A DNA stretch of 64,000 bases from Vibrio hangzhouensis. GTDB taxonomy: Bacteria; Pseudomonadota; Gammaproteobacteria; Enterobacterales; Vibrionaceae. The stretch is taken from positions 62,001 through 126,000 of the forward strand of contig NZ_FNVG01000007.1 in the NCBI RefSeq assembly GCF_900107935.1, written 5' to 3'. How positions within the stretch are numbered: the stretch's first letter is position 1; every line of letters begins with the position of its first letter. This document shows positions 56,258 through 64,000 of this stretch, piece by piece. The notes below the pieces were generated by a model, which worked only from the letters and a program-made list of their open reading frames with translations, searched no databases and was not told the origin of the DNA. Made by a program: the position numbers and the translations under genes.

Positions 56258-57987
56258 AAGGCAAAAAAGTCGTCAAATCTTCCAACAAGAAAAAGACACA
56301 GTCTGTTGAAGCGCCAGCCCTTATTGCTTGGCGTTTTCGTCTTATTTTAGGCGGTGTCTTCCTCATTTTCGCGGCGCTCGTCGCTCGAATTGGCTACATT
56401 CAGGTCATCGAACCAGACAATCTTATCAAACAAGGTGATCTACGTTCAGTGCGAGTGAAAGCGCTGCCTTCAGCACGTGGCATCATTTCCGATCGCAATG
56501 GTGAGCCGCTGGCGGTGAGTGTACCGGTTCAGGCTGTTTGGGCTGATCCTGTGACCATCTTTAAGAATGAAGGCTTCAAAGAGCTCGATCGCTGGCACGC
56601 TCTGGCAGATGTACTTGGTGTCGACAGACAGAGCCTTATCAACAAAATCAACAAGAATAAAAATCGCCGCTTTATCTACCTCCAGCGTCAGGTGAGTCCG
56701 GCGATGGCCAAATACATCAAAGAGCTTAAGCTTTCGGGGATTGGTCTGAAAGCGGAGTCTCGTCGTTACTATCCGGCAGGGGAAGTCAGTGCTCATCTCG
56801 TTGGTGTTACTGGTATCGACGGGCACGGTCTCGAAGGGGTTGAGCGCAGCTACGATAAGTGGCTGACGGGAGAAGCGGGTAAGCGCATTATCCGTAAAGA
56901 CCGTTATGGCCGGGTGGTGGAAAACATCTCTTTGGAAGAACGTGAAGAAGGGAAACCTCTCGAACTGACTATTGATCAGCGTCTTCAGGCGATAGCGTAT
57001 CGGGCCGTGAAACAGGCCGTCGCAGACTATCGAGCGACCTCTGGCAGTGCGGTTATTATTGATGTAAAAACCGGCGGAGTGCTGGCCATGGTCAATGCCC
57101 CTTCTTATAACCCGAATAACCGTGCCTCACGCCAATCGTTTACCATGCGTAACCGGGTCATCACTGACGCGATGGAGCCAGGTTCAACGGTGAAGCCTTT
57201 TGTCGTTTTAGCGGCGCTCGAAGAGGGGGTCGCGGATGATAATACCGTGATCGATACCGGAAACGGCATCATGCGAATTGGCGGAAGTCGCGTGCGTGAC
57301 ACCTCAAAGGTGGGCAAGGCCAACCTGGCTAAAATCCTGCAAAAATCAAGTAACATCGGTGTGGCCAAACTGGCTCTGGATATGCCACTTGAGGGGCTGC
57401 TTGGCATGTACAGTTCGATTGGTTTCGGTCAGCTGTCGGGTCTCAACCTGATTGGCGAAACCTCGGGTATTTTCCCCAACCGCAGACGTTGGTCACAGTT
57501 TGAAATCGCCACACTTGCCTTTGGTTATGGTATTTCGATCACGCCCCTGCAGTTAGCGCACGCTTATGCCACACTGGGCAACGGTGGTCTGTACCAGCCC
57601 GTTCATATCATTGAAAATAATCAGCAAGATCTCTCAAAACAAGTAATCAGTCACGACTACGCTGTCAAAGTTCTGCATATGTTAGAAGCGGTTACCCAAC
57701 CTGGAGGGACAGCAACTCGTGCCGCGGTTCCGGGCTATCGTGTGGCGGCCAAAACCGGCACATCGAGAAAAGCAGCTGCGGGTGGATACAGCGATGAATA
57801 TGTCGCAATTACATCGGGTGTTGCACCCGTCAGCGATCCTCGCATTGCATTGGTGGTTGTGATTAATGAACCACAGGGGGATCAATACTACGGCGGTGCT
57901 GTTGCCGGTCCGGTATTCTCAGAAATTATGAAAGGGTCACTACAAATCTTGAATGTGGCCCCCGATGAAAACCAGTTTCAACAATAG
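56254..57987 (+). CDS. ftsI: Peptidoglycan DD-transpeptidase FtsI (PBP3)
   Basis: This 577-residue septal transpeptidase has an N-terminal membrane helix (about 27-48) and a non-catalytic pedestal domain. The penicillin-binding domain has active-site Ser in EPGSTVKP, SSN as KSSNIG and KTGT as AKTGTSRK. It works with FtsW, encoded at the end of the window. It is coupled to ftsL and followed ten bases later by murE. All catalytic motifs are intact. Confidence 0.97.
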   Translation: MKGKKVVKSSNKKKTQSVEAPALIAWRFRLILGGVFLIFAALVARIGYIQVIEPDNLIKQGDLRSVRVKALPSARGIISDRNGEPLAVSVPVQAVWADPVTIFKNEGFKELDRWHALADVLGVDRQSLINKINKNKNRRFIYLQRQVSPAMAKYIKELKLSGIGLKAESRRYYPAGEVSAHLVGVTGIDGHGLEGVERSYDKWLTGEAGKRIIRKDRYGRVVENISLEEREEGKPLELTIDQRLQAIAYRAVKQAVADYRATSGSAVIIDVKTGGVLAMVNAPSYNPNNRASRQSFTMRNRVITDAMEPGSTVKPFVVLAALEEGVADDNTVIDTGNGIMRIGGSRVRDTSKVGKANLAKILQKSSNIGVAKLALDMPLEGLLGMYSSIGFGQLSGLNLIGETSGIFPNRRRWSQFEIATLAFGYGISITPLQLAHAYATLGNGGLYQPVHIIENNQQDLSKQVISHDYAVKVLHMLEAVTQPGGTATRAAVPGYRVAAKTGTSRKAAAGGYSDEYVAITSGVAPVSDPRIALVVVINEPQGDQYYGGAVAGPVFSEIMKGSLQILNVAPDENQFQQ

Positions 57988-57997
57988 GTGAAGAACG

Positions 57998-59482
57998 ATG
58001 TTGACCTCTATGACATTGGCGAAGTTATTAACACCTTGGTTAGGTAATAACCGCTCACAACTTGACGATATTCAGGTCTCTAATCTTGAATTAGACAGCA
58101 GAGCGATCAATGCAGGTGACACCTTTGTGGCCATCATTGGCCATACCGTCGACGGTCGATTGTTTATCGAACGAGCGCTGCAGGCTGGCGCAACAGCGGT
58201 GATCGCACAGGCGGACAGTGAGCATAAACACGGTGATGTCAGTTACGTCAATCAGGTACCTGTGGTGCACATTTATCAACTCGATAGCTTGTTGTCCGTG
58301 CTCGCCGCGCGTTTGTATCAGTATCAACAGCAAATCATCGGTGTGACCGGCACCAACGGAAAAACCACCATTACCCAACTTATCGCTCAGTGGATTGAGT
58401 TGATGGGGGATAAAGCCGCAATTATGGGCACCACGGGCAATGGATTTCTGCATCAGCTGCAAGAGGCCAAAAATACCACTGGCAGTGCGATAGAAGTACA
58501 GAAAACACTGGCAACATTAGACAGTCTGGGCGCTGATTACACGGCGATGGAAGTCTCTTCTCACGGTCTGGTTCAGGGGCGTGTCGCCGCTGTGCCTTTT
58601 TCCCTTGGCATCTTTACTAACCTGAGTCGGGATCACCTTGATTATCACGGTACGATGGATGGCTACGAGGCGGCGAAGAAGCTGTTGTTTACCGGGCACC
58701 ATTGTGAAAATGCAGTACTCAATATTGACGATGAAGTTGGGCAACGCTGGATGACAGAGCGCCCAGATGCAATTGCTGTGTCTGTGGAAGGTCGTCAAGG
58801 CAGCGGTCAGGGACTTTGGGCAACCTCAGTAGAGTATAGCGACAAAGGGATCTCGCTGTCATTTGAGGGCAGTTTCGGCTGCGGTTCTCTGAACGCTCCC
58901 TTAATAGGTCAGTTTAATGCCAGTAACCTGTTGCTCTCTTTCGCAGCCTTGTTATCACTGGGTTTTGATATTCAGGCGTTACAGCAGAGCGCACAACAGT
59001 TACAACCAGTTTTGGGACGTATGGAGCTGTTTCAGGCTGAAGATAAGCCGAAAGTCGTGGTTGACTACGCGCACACGCCGGATGCGCTGGAAAAAGCGTT
59101 ACAAGCCCTACGCGTGCACTGCGAAGGTAAATTGTGGGTGATTGTAGGGTGCGGGGGTGACCGTGATAAAGGCAAGCGCCCGATGATGGCCTCCATTGCC
59201 GAGCAGCTTGCTGACCACGTAATTCTCAGCGATGACAACCCGCGCAGCGAAGATCCCGCCGCCATTGTAGCCGACATGTTAGCGGGCATGAGTCAGCCAG
59301 AAAAAGCCTTGGTTCAGCACAGTCGCTTTGAAGCTGCTCAGACTGCTGTTACTCAGGCGAAGCCCGGCGATATTATCCTGCTCGCCGGCAAAGGGCACGA
59401 AGATTATCAGGTGATTGGCACCGAGTCGATTCACTACTCCGACCGGGAGTCCGCTGCACATTTATTGGGGCTAACGTTATGA
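57998..59482 (+). CDS. murE: UDP-MurNAc-tripeptide synthetase (meso-DAP ligase) MurE
   Basis: This 494-residue ATP-dependent ligase adds the third stem-peptide residue. The P-loop is [14 protein letters not shown]. The motif DDNPRSEDP indicates specificity for meso-diaminopimelate rather than lysine. Conserved [12 protein letters not shown] and [15 protein letters not shown] are present. It overlaps murF by four bases (ATGA). The start ATG57998 has a GTGAAGAA-type site upstream. Confidence 0.97.
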   Translation: MLTSMTLAKLLTPWLGNNRSQLDDIQVSNLELDSRAINAGDTFVAIIGHTVDGRLFIERALQAGATAVIAQADSEHKHGDVSYVNQVPVVHIYQLDSLLSVLAARLYQYQQQIIGVTGTNGKTTITQLIAQWIELMGDKAAIMGTTGNGFLHQLQEAKNTTGSAIEVQKTLATLDSLGADYTAMEVSSHGLVQGRVAAVPFSLGIFTNLSRDHLDYHGTMDGYEAAKKLLFTGHHCENAVLNIDDEVGQRWMTERPDAIAVSVEGRQGSGQGLWATSVEYSDKGISLSFEGSFGCGSLNAPLIGQFNASNLLLSFAALLSLGFDIQALQQSAQQLQPVLGRMELFQAEDKPKVVVDYAHTPDALEKALQALRVHCEGKLWVIVGCGGDRDKGKRPMMASIAEQLADHVILSDDNPRSEDPAAIVADMLAGMSQPEKALVQHSRFEAAQTAVTQAKPGDIILLAGKGHEDYQVIGTESIHYSDRESAAHLLGLTL

Positions 59483-60843
59483 TCAAATTAGCACTTTCAG
59501 ATATTGCCACGATTGTTGGTGGCACCTTTAGTGGCGAAGATACCCAGATTGAGCAGGTTACAACGGATACTCGCGCCATAGAGCCCGGAGCTCTGTTTAT
59601 CGCTCTTGTGGGTGAACGATTTGATGCGCATGATTTCTGTCAGCAGGCGGCAGATAAAGGTGCCGCCGCTTTGATAGTTGAGCGATTGCTGGACGTTCCG
59701 GTTCCTCAAATTGTAGTCGCTGATTCCAAACTGGCGCTCGGCAAACTGGGGGCGGAAGTTCATCAACGTTGTCAAACCAAGACGTTGGCGATCACTGGCA
59801 GCTGTGGAAAAACCACAGTCAAAGAAATGGTGGCCAGTATTCTCTCTGGGTTAGGGCAGGTGTTGTATACGGCGGGTAACTTCAATAATGACATCGGTGT
59901 ACCGTTAACGCTGTTGAGAAATACCCCACAGGACGATTACTCGGTGATTGAACTTGGAGCCAATCATATTGGTGAAATCGCCTATACCACAGCATTAACC
60001 CAACCAGATATTGCGATGGTCAATAATGTTGCTGAAGCCCATCTGGAAGGCTTTGGCTCTCTTGAAGGGGTGAAACAGGCTAAAGGTGAGATCTATCAGG
60101 GACTGGCAAAAGGTGGCACGGCACTGGTTAACCTGGACAGTCAGGGGGCGTCACTTTGGTCAGAAGTTTTACGTGATAAACACGTTATCACGTTTGCTAA
60201 ACAGAATACTGACGCCGATTTTTACGCTTCTGACATAGTAATGTCATCCGACGGCAGTCCGTTATTTACACTTCATACACCGGCTGGCAACATTCAGGTG
60301 CAGTTGTCACTGCTCGGCCAACACAATGTCGCCAATGCAGTCGCTGCCGCAGCCTTAGCCATACAATGCGGTGCCACGCTGGCACAGGTCCAATTAGGCT
60401 TGCAATCACTCAACAAAGTCAAACGACGTGTCGATGTGGAAAAGTTGAATGACACGGTGACTCTGATTGATGACAGTTACAATGCCAGTGTACCGGCAAT
60501 GAAAGCTGCTGTTGAGTTGCTATCACAGTTTGATGCGACCCAGCGCTGGTTGATTTTGGGCAATATGGCAGAATTAGGGCATGAAAGCCTTGCACTTCAC
60601 AAAGAAGTCGGACAACATGCTGCACCTTTCGCATTTGAACATGTTTTAACCTATGGTGAAGATGCGAAAGTCATCAGTGAAGTTTGCGGTGGTAAGCACT
60701 TCGACAGTCACGAAACCATGCTCGAATACATTGAGCAAACCTTAACACAGCTAAACCAGACCCCTCATACTTTGCTAGTTAAAGGGGCACTAAGTGCAGG
60801 CATGTTTAAAGTCGCTAATGCACTGAAGGAGAATTACACATGA
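59479..60843 (+). CDS. murF: UDP-MurNAc-pentapeptide synthetase MurF
   Basis: This 454-residue ligase adds D-Ala-D-Ala to the UDP-MurNAc-tripeptide. The P-loop is [14 protein letters not shown], followed by [13 protein letters not shown] and the [12 protein letters not shown] segment typical of Mur[16 protein letters not shown] is the nucleotide/adenine-binding motif. It overlaps murE upstream and mraY downstream by four bases each, giving coupled translation through this part of the cluster. Confidence 0.97.
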   Translation: MIKLALSDIATIVGGTFSGEDTQIEQVTTDTRAIEPGALFIALVGERFDAHDFCQQAADKGAAALIVERLLDVPVPQIVVADSKLALGKLGAEVHQRCQTKTLAITGSCGKTTVKEMVASILSGLGQVLYTAGNFNNDIGVPLTLLRNTPQDDYSVIELGANHIGEIAYTTALTQPDIAMVNNVAEAHLEGFGSLEGVKQAKGEIYQGLAKGGTALVNLDSQGASLWSEVLRDKHVITFAKQNTDADFYASDIVMSSDGSPLFTLHTPAGNIQVQLSLLGQHNVANAVAAAALAIQCGATLAQVQLGLQSLNKVKRRVDVEKLNDTVTLIDDSYNASVPAMKAAVELLSQFDATQRWLILGNMAELGHESLALHKEVGQHAAPFAFEHVLTYGEDAKVISEVCGGKHFDSHETMLEYIEQTLTQLNQTPHTLLVKGALSAGMFKVANALKENYT

Positions 60844-61922
60844 TTATTTGGCTCGCAGAGTTACTACAGCCATACTTTTCTTTTTTTCGACTGTTTGAAT
60901 ATTTGTCATTCAGAGCCATAGTCAGTGTGTTAACCGCTCTTGGTCTTTCATTGTGGATGGGGCCGAAAATGATCGCTCGTCTGCAAATGTTGCAAATTGG
61001 TCAGGTGGTTCGAAATGAGGGACCTGAGTCGCACTTTAGCAAACGCGGTACGCCGACCATGGGCGGGGTGATGATTCTGTTTGCTATTACTCTGACAGTA
61101 CTATTGTGGTCAGATTTATCCAATCCCTACATCTGGGCTGTACTGACTGTGCTGCTTGGCTACGGCGCGGTGGGTTTTGTTGACGATTATCGTAAAGTGG
61201 TTCGTAAGAACACCGATGGTTTGATTGCGCGCTGGAAATACTTCTGGCAGTCCCTGATTGCGCTAGTGGTGGCTTTTGCGCTGTATGTCCACGGAAAAGA
61301 TACTGCGGCGACGCAATTAGTGGTGCCCTTTTTCAAAGACGTGATGCCGCAAATGGGGCTGTTCTATATTGTCTTCACTTACTTCGTTATTGTCGGTACC
61401 AGTAATGCGGTGAACCTGACCGATGGTCTGGACGGTCTGGCCATCATGCCAACCGTGCTTGTGGCGGCCGGCTTTGCTGCTATCGCCTGGGCGACGGGTA
61501 ACGTTAACTTCGCGAATTACCTGCACATCCCTTACATTCCTTATACCTCAGAACTGGTGGTGGTGTGTACCGCAATGGTAGGTGCAGGGCTTGGCTTCCT
61601 CTGGTTCAATACATATCCGGCCCAAGTATTTATGGGCGATGTAGGCTCACTGGCGCTTGGTGGCGCTTTGGGTATTATTGCCGTGTTGGTTCGTCAGGAA
61701 TTCGTCTTGGTGATCATGGGTGGCGTGTTTGTTATGGAAACGCTGTCCGTCATTTTACAGGTAGGTTCATATAAGTTGCGTGGTCAGCGTATTTTCCGCA
61801 TGGCACCTATTCACCACCACTATGAGCTGAAAGGTTGGCCGGAACCACGAGTGATTGTTCGTTTCTGGATTATTTCCATCGTACTCGTTCTTATTGGATT
61901 AGCCACGCTTAAAGTACGTTAA
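60840..61922 (+). CDS. mraY: Phospho-MurNAc-pentapeptide-transferase MraY
   Basis: This 360-residue inner-membrane enzyme with about ten helices makes lipid I from UDP-MurNAc-pentapeptide and undecaprenyl phosphate. Catalytic and Mg-binding motifs are [25 protein letters not shown] and [10 protein letters not shown], and the C-terminal [11 protein letters not shown] is the MraY signature. The length equals that of E. coli MraY. It is coupled to murF, with murD 23 bases downstream. Confidence 0.98.
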   Translation: MIIWLAELLQPYFSFFRLFEYLSFRAIVSVLTALGLSLWMGPKMIARLQMLQIGQVVRNEGPESHFSKRGTPTMGGVMILFAITLTVLLWSDLSNPYIWAVLTVLLGYGAVGFVDDYRKVVRKNTDGLIARWKYFWQSLIALVVAFALYVHGKDTAATQLVVPFFKDVMPQMGLFYIVFTYFVIVGTSNAVNLTDGLDGLAIMPTVLVAAGFAAIAWATGNVNFANYLHIPYIPYTSELVVVCTAMVGAGLGFLWFNTYPAQVFMGDVGSLALGGALGIIAVLVRQEFVLVIMGGVFVMETLSVILQVGSYKLRGQRIFRMAPIHHHYELKGWPEPRVIVRFWIISIVLVLIGLATLKVR

Positions 61923-61945
61923 ACAATCGACAGGACAGGCAGTTC

Positions 61946-63274
61946 ATGGATCGTTGGCAAAATATTAATCATGTTGTTGTTGTAGGGCTCGGTATTACCG
62001 GGCTCTCTGTAGTTAATCATCTGCGCAGACTTCATCCTGACGTCACCATACGCGTTATGGACTCGCGCTCAGCGCCACCGGGAGCGGATCAGCTGGCCGA
62101 AAGCATTGAGCTCCATACCGGCAGTTTTGAAAAACAGTGGCTGATGCAAGCAGACTTGATTGTCTGTAATCCGGGCATCGCACTGGCGACACCGGAAATC
62201 AAGCAAGCGATGGATAAGGGCATCGCCGTCGTGGGTGACATTGAGTTGTTTGCCTGGGCCAATGACAAACCGGTCATTGCTATCACTGGCTCAAATGGAA
62301 AAAGTACCGTCACCGACCTTACCGGAGAAATGGCCAAAGCGGCGGGCGTTCGTGTCGGCGTTGGCGGTAATATTGGCGTGCCGGCGCTTGATTTGCTAAA
62401 TCAGGACGCGGATCTGTATGTGCTGGAGTTGTCGAGTTTTCAGTTGGAAACCACGCAGAGTCTGAAAACCAAGGTGTCGACTTTCCTCAATTTGTCTGAA
62501 GACCATATGGATCGCTATCAGGGGATGGAGGACTACGCATGTGCAAAACGAAGAATCTTCCTACACGCTGAACAGGTTTTGGTAAACCGTGAAGAAAAAG
62601 AAACCTATCCGACCCAAGGCCAACATGCGGTGTCTACATTTGGTTTTGATGATAAAGAATTCGGAATGCAGAAGCGCGATGGCCAGATTTGGCTGATGGA
62701 TCATCAAAAACCGATCATTTCCGTTGACGACCTGCGTCTGGTTGGCAAACACAACTGGTCCAATGCGCTGGTCGCTTGTGCTTTGCTCAAACTGGCCGGG
62801 GTGGACTATCGTTTAGCGCTCACATGTCTCCGACGCTACACCGGCCTCAGTCACCGTTGTCAGGTTGTGGCAGAGCATGGAGGCGTAAAGTGGGTCAATG
62901 ATTCCAAAGCCACTAATGTGGCTAGTACACTGGCAGCACTTTCTGGTCTGTCGCTAGCGGGTAAGCTGTATCTTCTGGTTGGCGGTGTGGGTAAGGGGGC
63001 CGATTTCTCTGAACTGGCCCAGCCGTTATCGACGCTGGATGTCCAGTTATGTTGTTTTGGTCGTGATGGTGAAGCGTTTATGGAGCTGCATCCGAGTGCG
63101 AGCTATGCTGACAGTATGGACACGATCTTAGCGCAGATCACGCCAAAGTTGAAAGATGGTGATATGGTCATGCTGTCACCAGCGTGTGCAAGTTTTGATC
63201 AGTTTGCTAATTTTATGGCGCGGGGTGTTCATTTCACTCAACAGGCACAGCGCTACTCGACCCAAGTCAGCTAA
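61946..63274 (+). CDS. murD: UDP-MurNAc-L-alanine:D-glutamate ligase MurD
   Basis: This 442-residue cytoplasmic ligase adds D-Glu to UDP-MurNAc-L-Ala. It has a Rossmann-like N-terminal domain ([13 protein letters not shown]), a P-loop [14 protein letters not shown], the SFQLETT motif and NDSKATN. ATG61946 follows AGGACAGG. It lies between mraY and ftsW in the standard dcw order. Confidence 0.97.
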   Translation: MDRWQNINHVVVVGLGITGLSVVNHLRRLHPDVTIRVMDSRSAPPGADQLAESIELHTGSFEKQWLMQADLIVCNPGIALATPEIKQAMDKGIAVVGDIELFAWANDKPVIAITGSNGKSTVTDLTGEMAKAAGVRVGVGGNIGVPALDLLNQDADLYVLELSSFQLETTQSLKTKVSTFLNLSEDHMDRYQGMEDYACAKRRIFLHAEQVLVNREEKETYPTQGQHAVSTFGFDDKEFGMQKRDGQIWLMDHQKPIISVDDLRLVGKHNWSNALVACALLKLAGVDYRLALTCLRRYTGLSHRCQVVAEHGGVKWVNDSKATNVASTLAALSGLSLAGKLYLLVGGVGKGADFSELAQPLSTLDVQLCCFGRDGEAFMELHPSASYADSMDTILAQITPKLKDGDMVMLSPACASFDQFANFMARGVHFTQQAQRYSTQVS

Positions 63275-63289
63275 CACGGATTGGTCACT

Positions 63290-64000
63290 ATGTTTCATCA
63301 GTCTCGACAACGTTTCACTGGGTGGCTAGCTCAATCTGCGCCAGACGCTCTGTACGATCGCCAACTTGTCTGGTTGGCATTCGCATTGATGATTACTGGT
63401 TTAGTGATGGTGACTTCAGCCTCCTTTCCCATCAGTTCCAGACTGACAGACCAGCCTTTTCACTTTATGTTCCGCCATGCGATTTTTCTGGTGCTTGCCT
63501 TAGGGACGTCTTCGGTGGTGTTGCAAGTCCCAATTGAGAAGTGGTTCCGCTTTAGTACTTATCTACTCGCTCTTTCGATCTTTTTACTGATTGTGGTTCT
63601 GGTGGTTGGCAAATCGGTGAACGGGGCCTCTCGCTGGATCCCCCTTGGGCTGTTTAACCTGCAGCCAGCAGAGGTCGCCAAGCTGTCTCTGTTCATATTT
63701 ATGTCGGGTTATCTGGTTCGAAAACAGGATGAAGTCAGGAAGTCGTTCTTCGGTGGCTTCATCAAACCATTCATAGTGTTTCTGACGTTTGCCGCGTTGC
63801 TGCTCGGACAGCCGGACTTGGGTACCGTAGTGGTAATGTTAGTGACCTTGTTTGGCATGCTATTTATCGCCGGTGCCAAACTCTCCCAGTTTATTGCCCT
63901 ATTGGTAGCAGGCATTAGTGCGGTTATCGCGCTGATTCTGGTTGAACCTTATCGTGTTCGTCGGGTTACCTCTTTTCTCGACCCGTGGGAAGACCCATTT
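63290..64000 (+). CDS. ftsW: Septal peptidoglycan polymerase FtsW, N-terminal part (cut by window end)
   Basis: The first 237 codons of a SEDS-family inner-membrane protein are visible, starting at ATG63290. The frame is open to the edge with no stop. The motifs [13 protein letters not shown] and [18 protein letters not shown] and [19 protein letters not shown] are typical of FtsW and include the conserved Asp-bearing segment. FtsW polymerises glycan strands at the septum with FtsI. Start codon choice is supported by context after murD (15-bp gap). Confidence 0.95.
   Translation, partial: MFHQSRQRFTGWLAQSAPDALYDRQLVWLAFALMITGLVMVTSASFPISSRLTDQPFHFMFRHAIFLVLALGTSSVVLQVPIEKWFRFSTYLLALSIFLLIVVLVVGKSVNGASRWIPLGLFNLQPAEVAKLSLFIFMSGYLVRKQDEVRKSFFGGFIKPFIVFLTFAALLLGQPDLGTVVVMLVTLFGMLFIAGAKLSQFIALLVAGISAVIALILVEPYRVRRVTSFLDPWEDPF

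Overview
The window is a contiguous piece of a gammaproteobacterial main chromosome. Gene content and protein sequences point to Vibrionaceae, most likely Vibrio: the ftsB-ispD-ispF-truD-surE-pcm-nlpD-rpoS block, the dksA-gluQ-pcnB-folK-panB-panC block, the lpoA/diaA/dolP block beside rsmI and rnpB, and the start of the division and cell-wall (dcw) cluster. No tRNA, rRNA, insertion sequence, prophage or CRISPR array was seen. Most of the window is conserved housekeeping sequence.

Layout. 1-3460: an arsenic-resistance cluster with the end of an ArsJ-associated GAPDH gene, a CX5R dual-specificity-type phosphatase, arsJ, arsR and an ACR3-type arsenite pump. Three matching inverted repeats (consensus ATCGTC-N4-GACGAT) look like ArsR operators, and two of them bracket a good sigma70 promoter in front of arsR. 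3515-5387: divergent diguanylate cyclase and PilZ genes, a local c-di-GMP pair. 5504-11400: ftsB through rpoS. 11460-18273: an SH3-domain membrane protein, a PiT phosphate transporter with its PhoU-like partner, a CYTH/CHAD triphosphatase, a voltage-gated-type K+ channel and a chemoreceptor with almost no periplasmic domain. 18345-24237: the reverse-strand pantothenate/folate/RNA-processing block with dksA and sfsA. 24293-31595: hrpB, mrcB (PBP1B) and a patatin-POTRA-barrel protein of type Vd design. 31897-42001: acnB, a large hybrid histidine kinase, rsmC, an AI-2E family permease, a 40-residue Cys-rich membrane protein and hemL. 42306-49829: erpA, an RND efflux pair and ilvI-ilvH. 49897-54821: dolP, diaA, yraN, lpoA, rsmI and the RNase P RNA. 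54975-64000: rsmH-ftsL-ftsI-murE-murF-mraY-murD-ftsW, with ftsW cut by the window end.

How the genes work together. The ars cluster suggests two routes: GAPDH makes the labile 1-arseno-3-phosphoglycerate for export by ArsJ, and Acr3 exports arsenite. No arsC is visible, so the CX5R phosphatase between gap and arsJ is the most interesting unexplained part. Several genes feed peptidoglycan synthesis (mur/mraY/ftsI/ftsW, mrcB, lpoA, nlpD, ftsB/ftsL). The rest serve stress and growth control (rpoS, dksA), isoprenoid, CoA, folate, heme and branched-chain amino acid synthesis, and RNA modification.

The candidates most worth a second look are the ars phosphatase and its operators, an out-of-frame 27-codon ORF with the best ribosome-binding site at acnB, the small Cys-rich membrane protein at 40535-40657, and an RND pump lacking two of the three classical proton-relay residues. 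All functional assignments come from reading the sequence and from knowledge of the families; no search was run.
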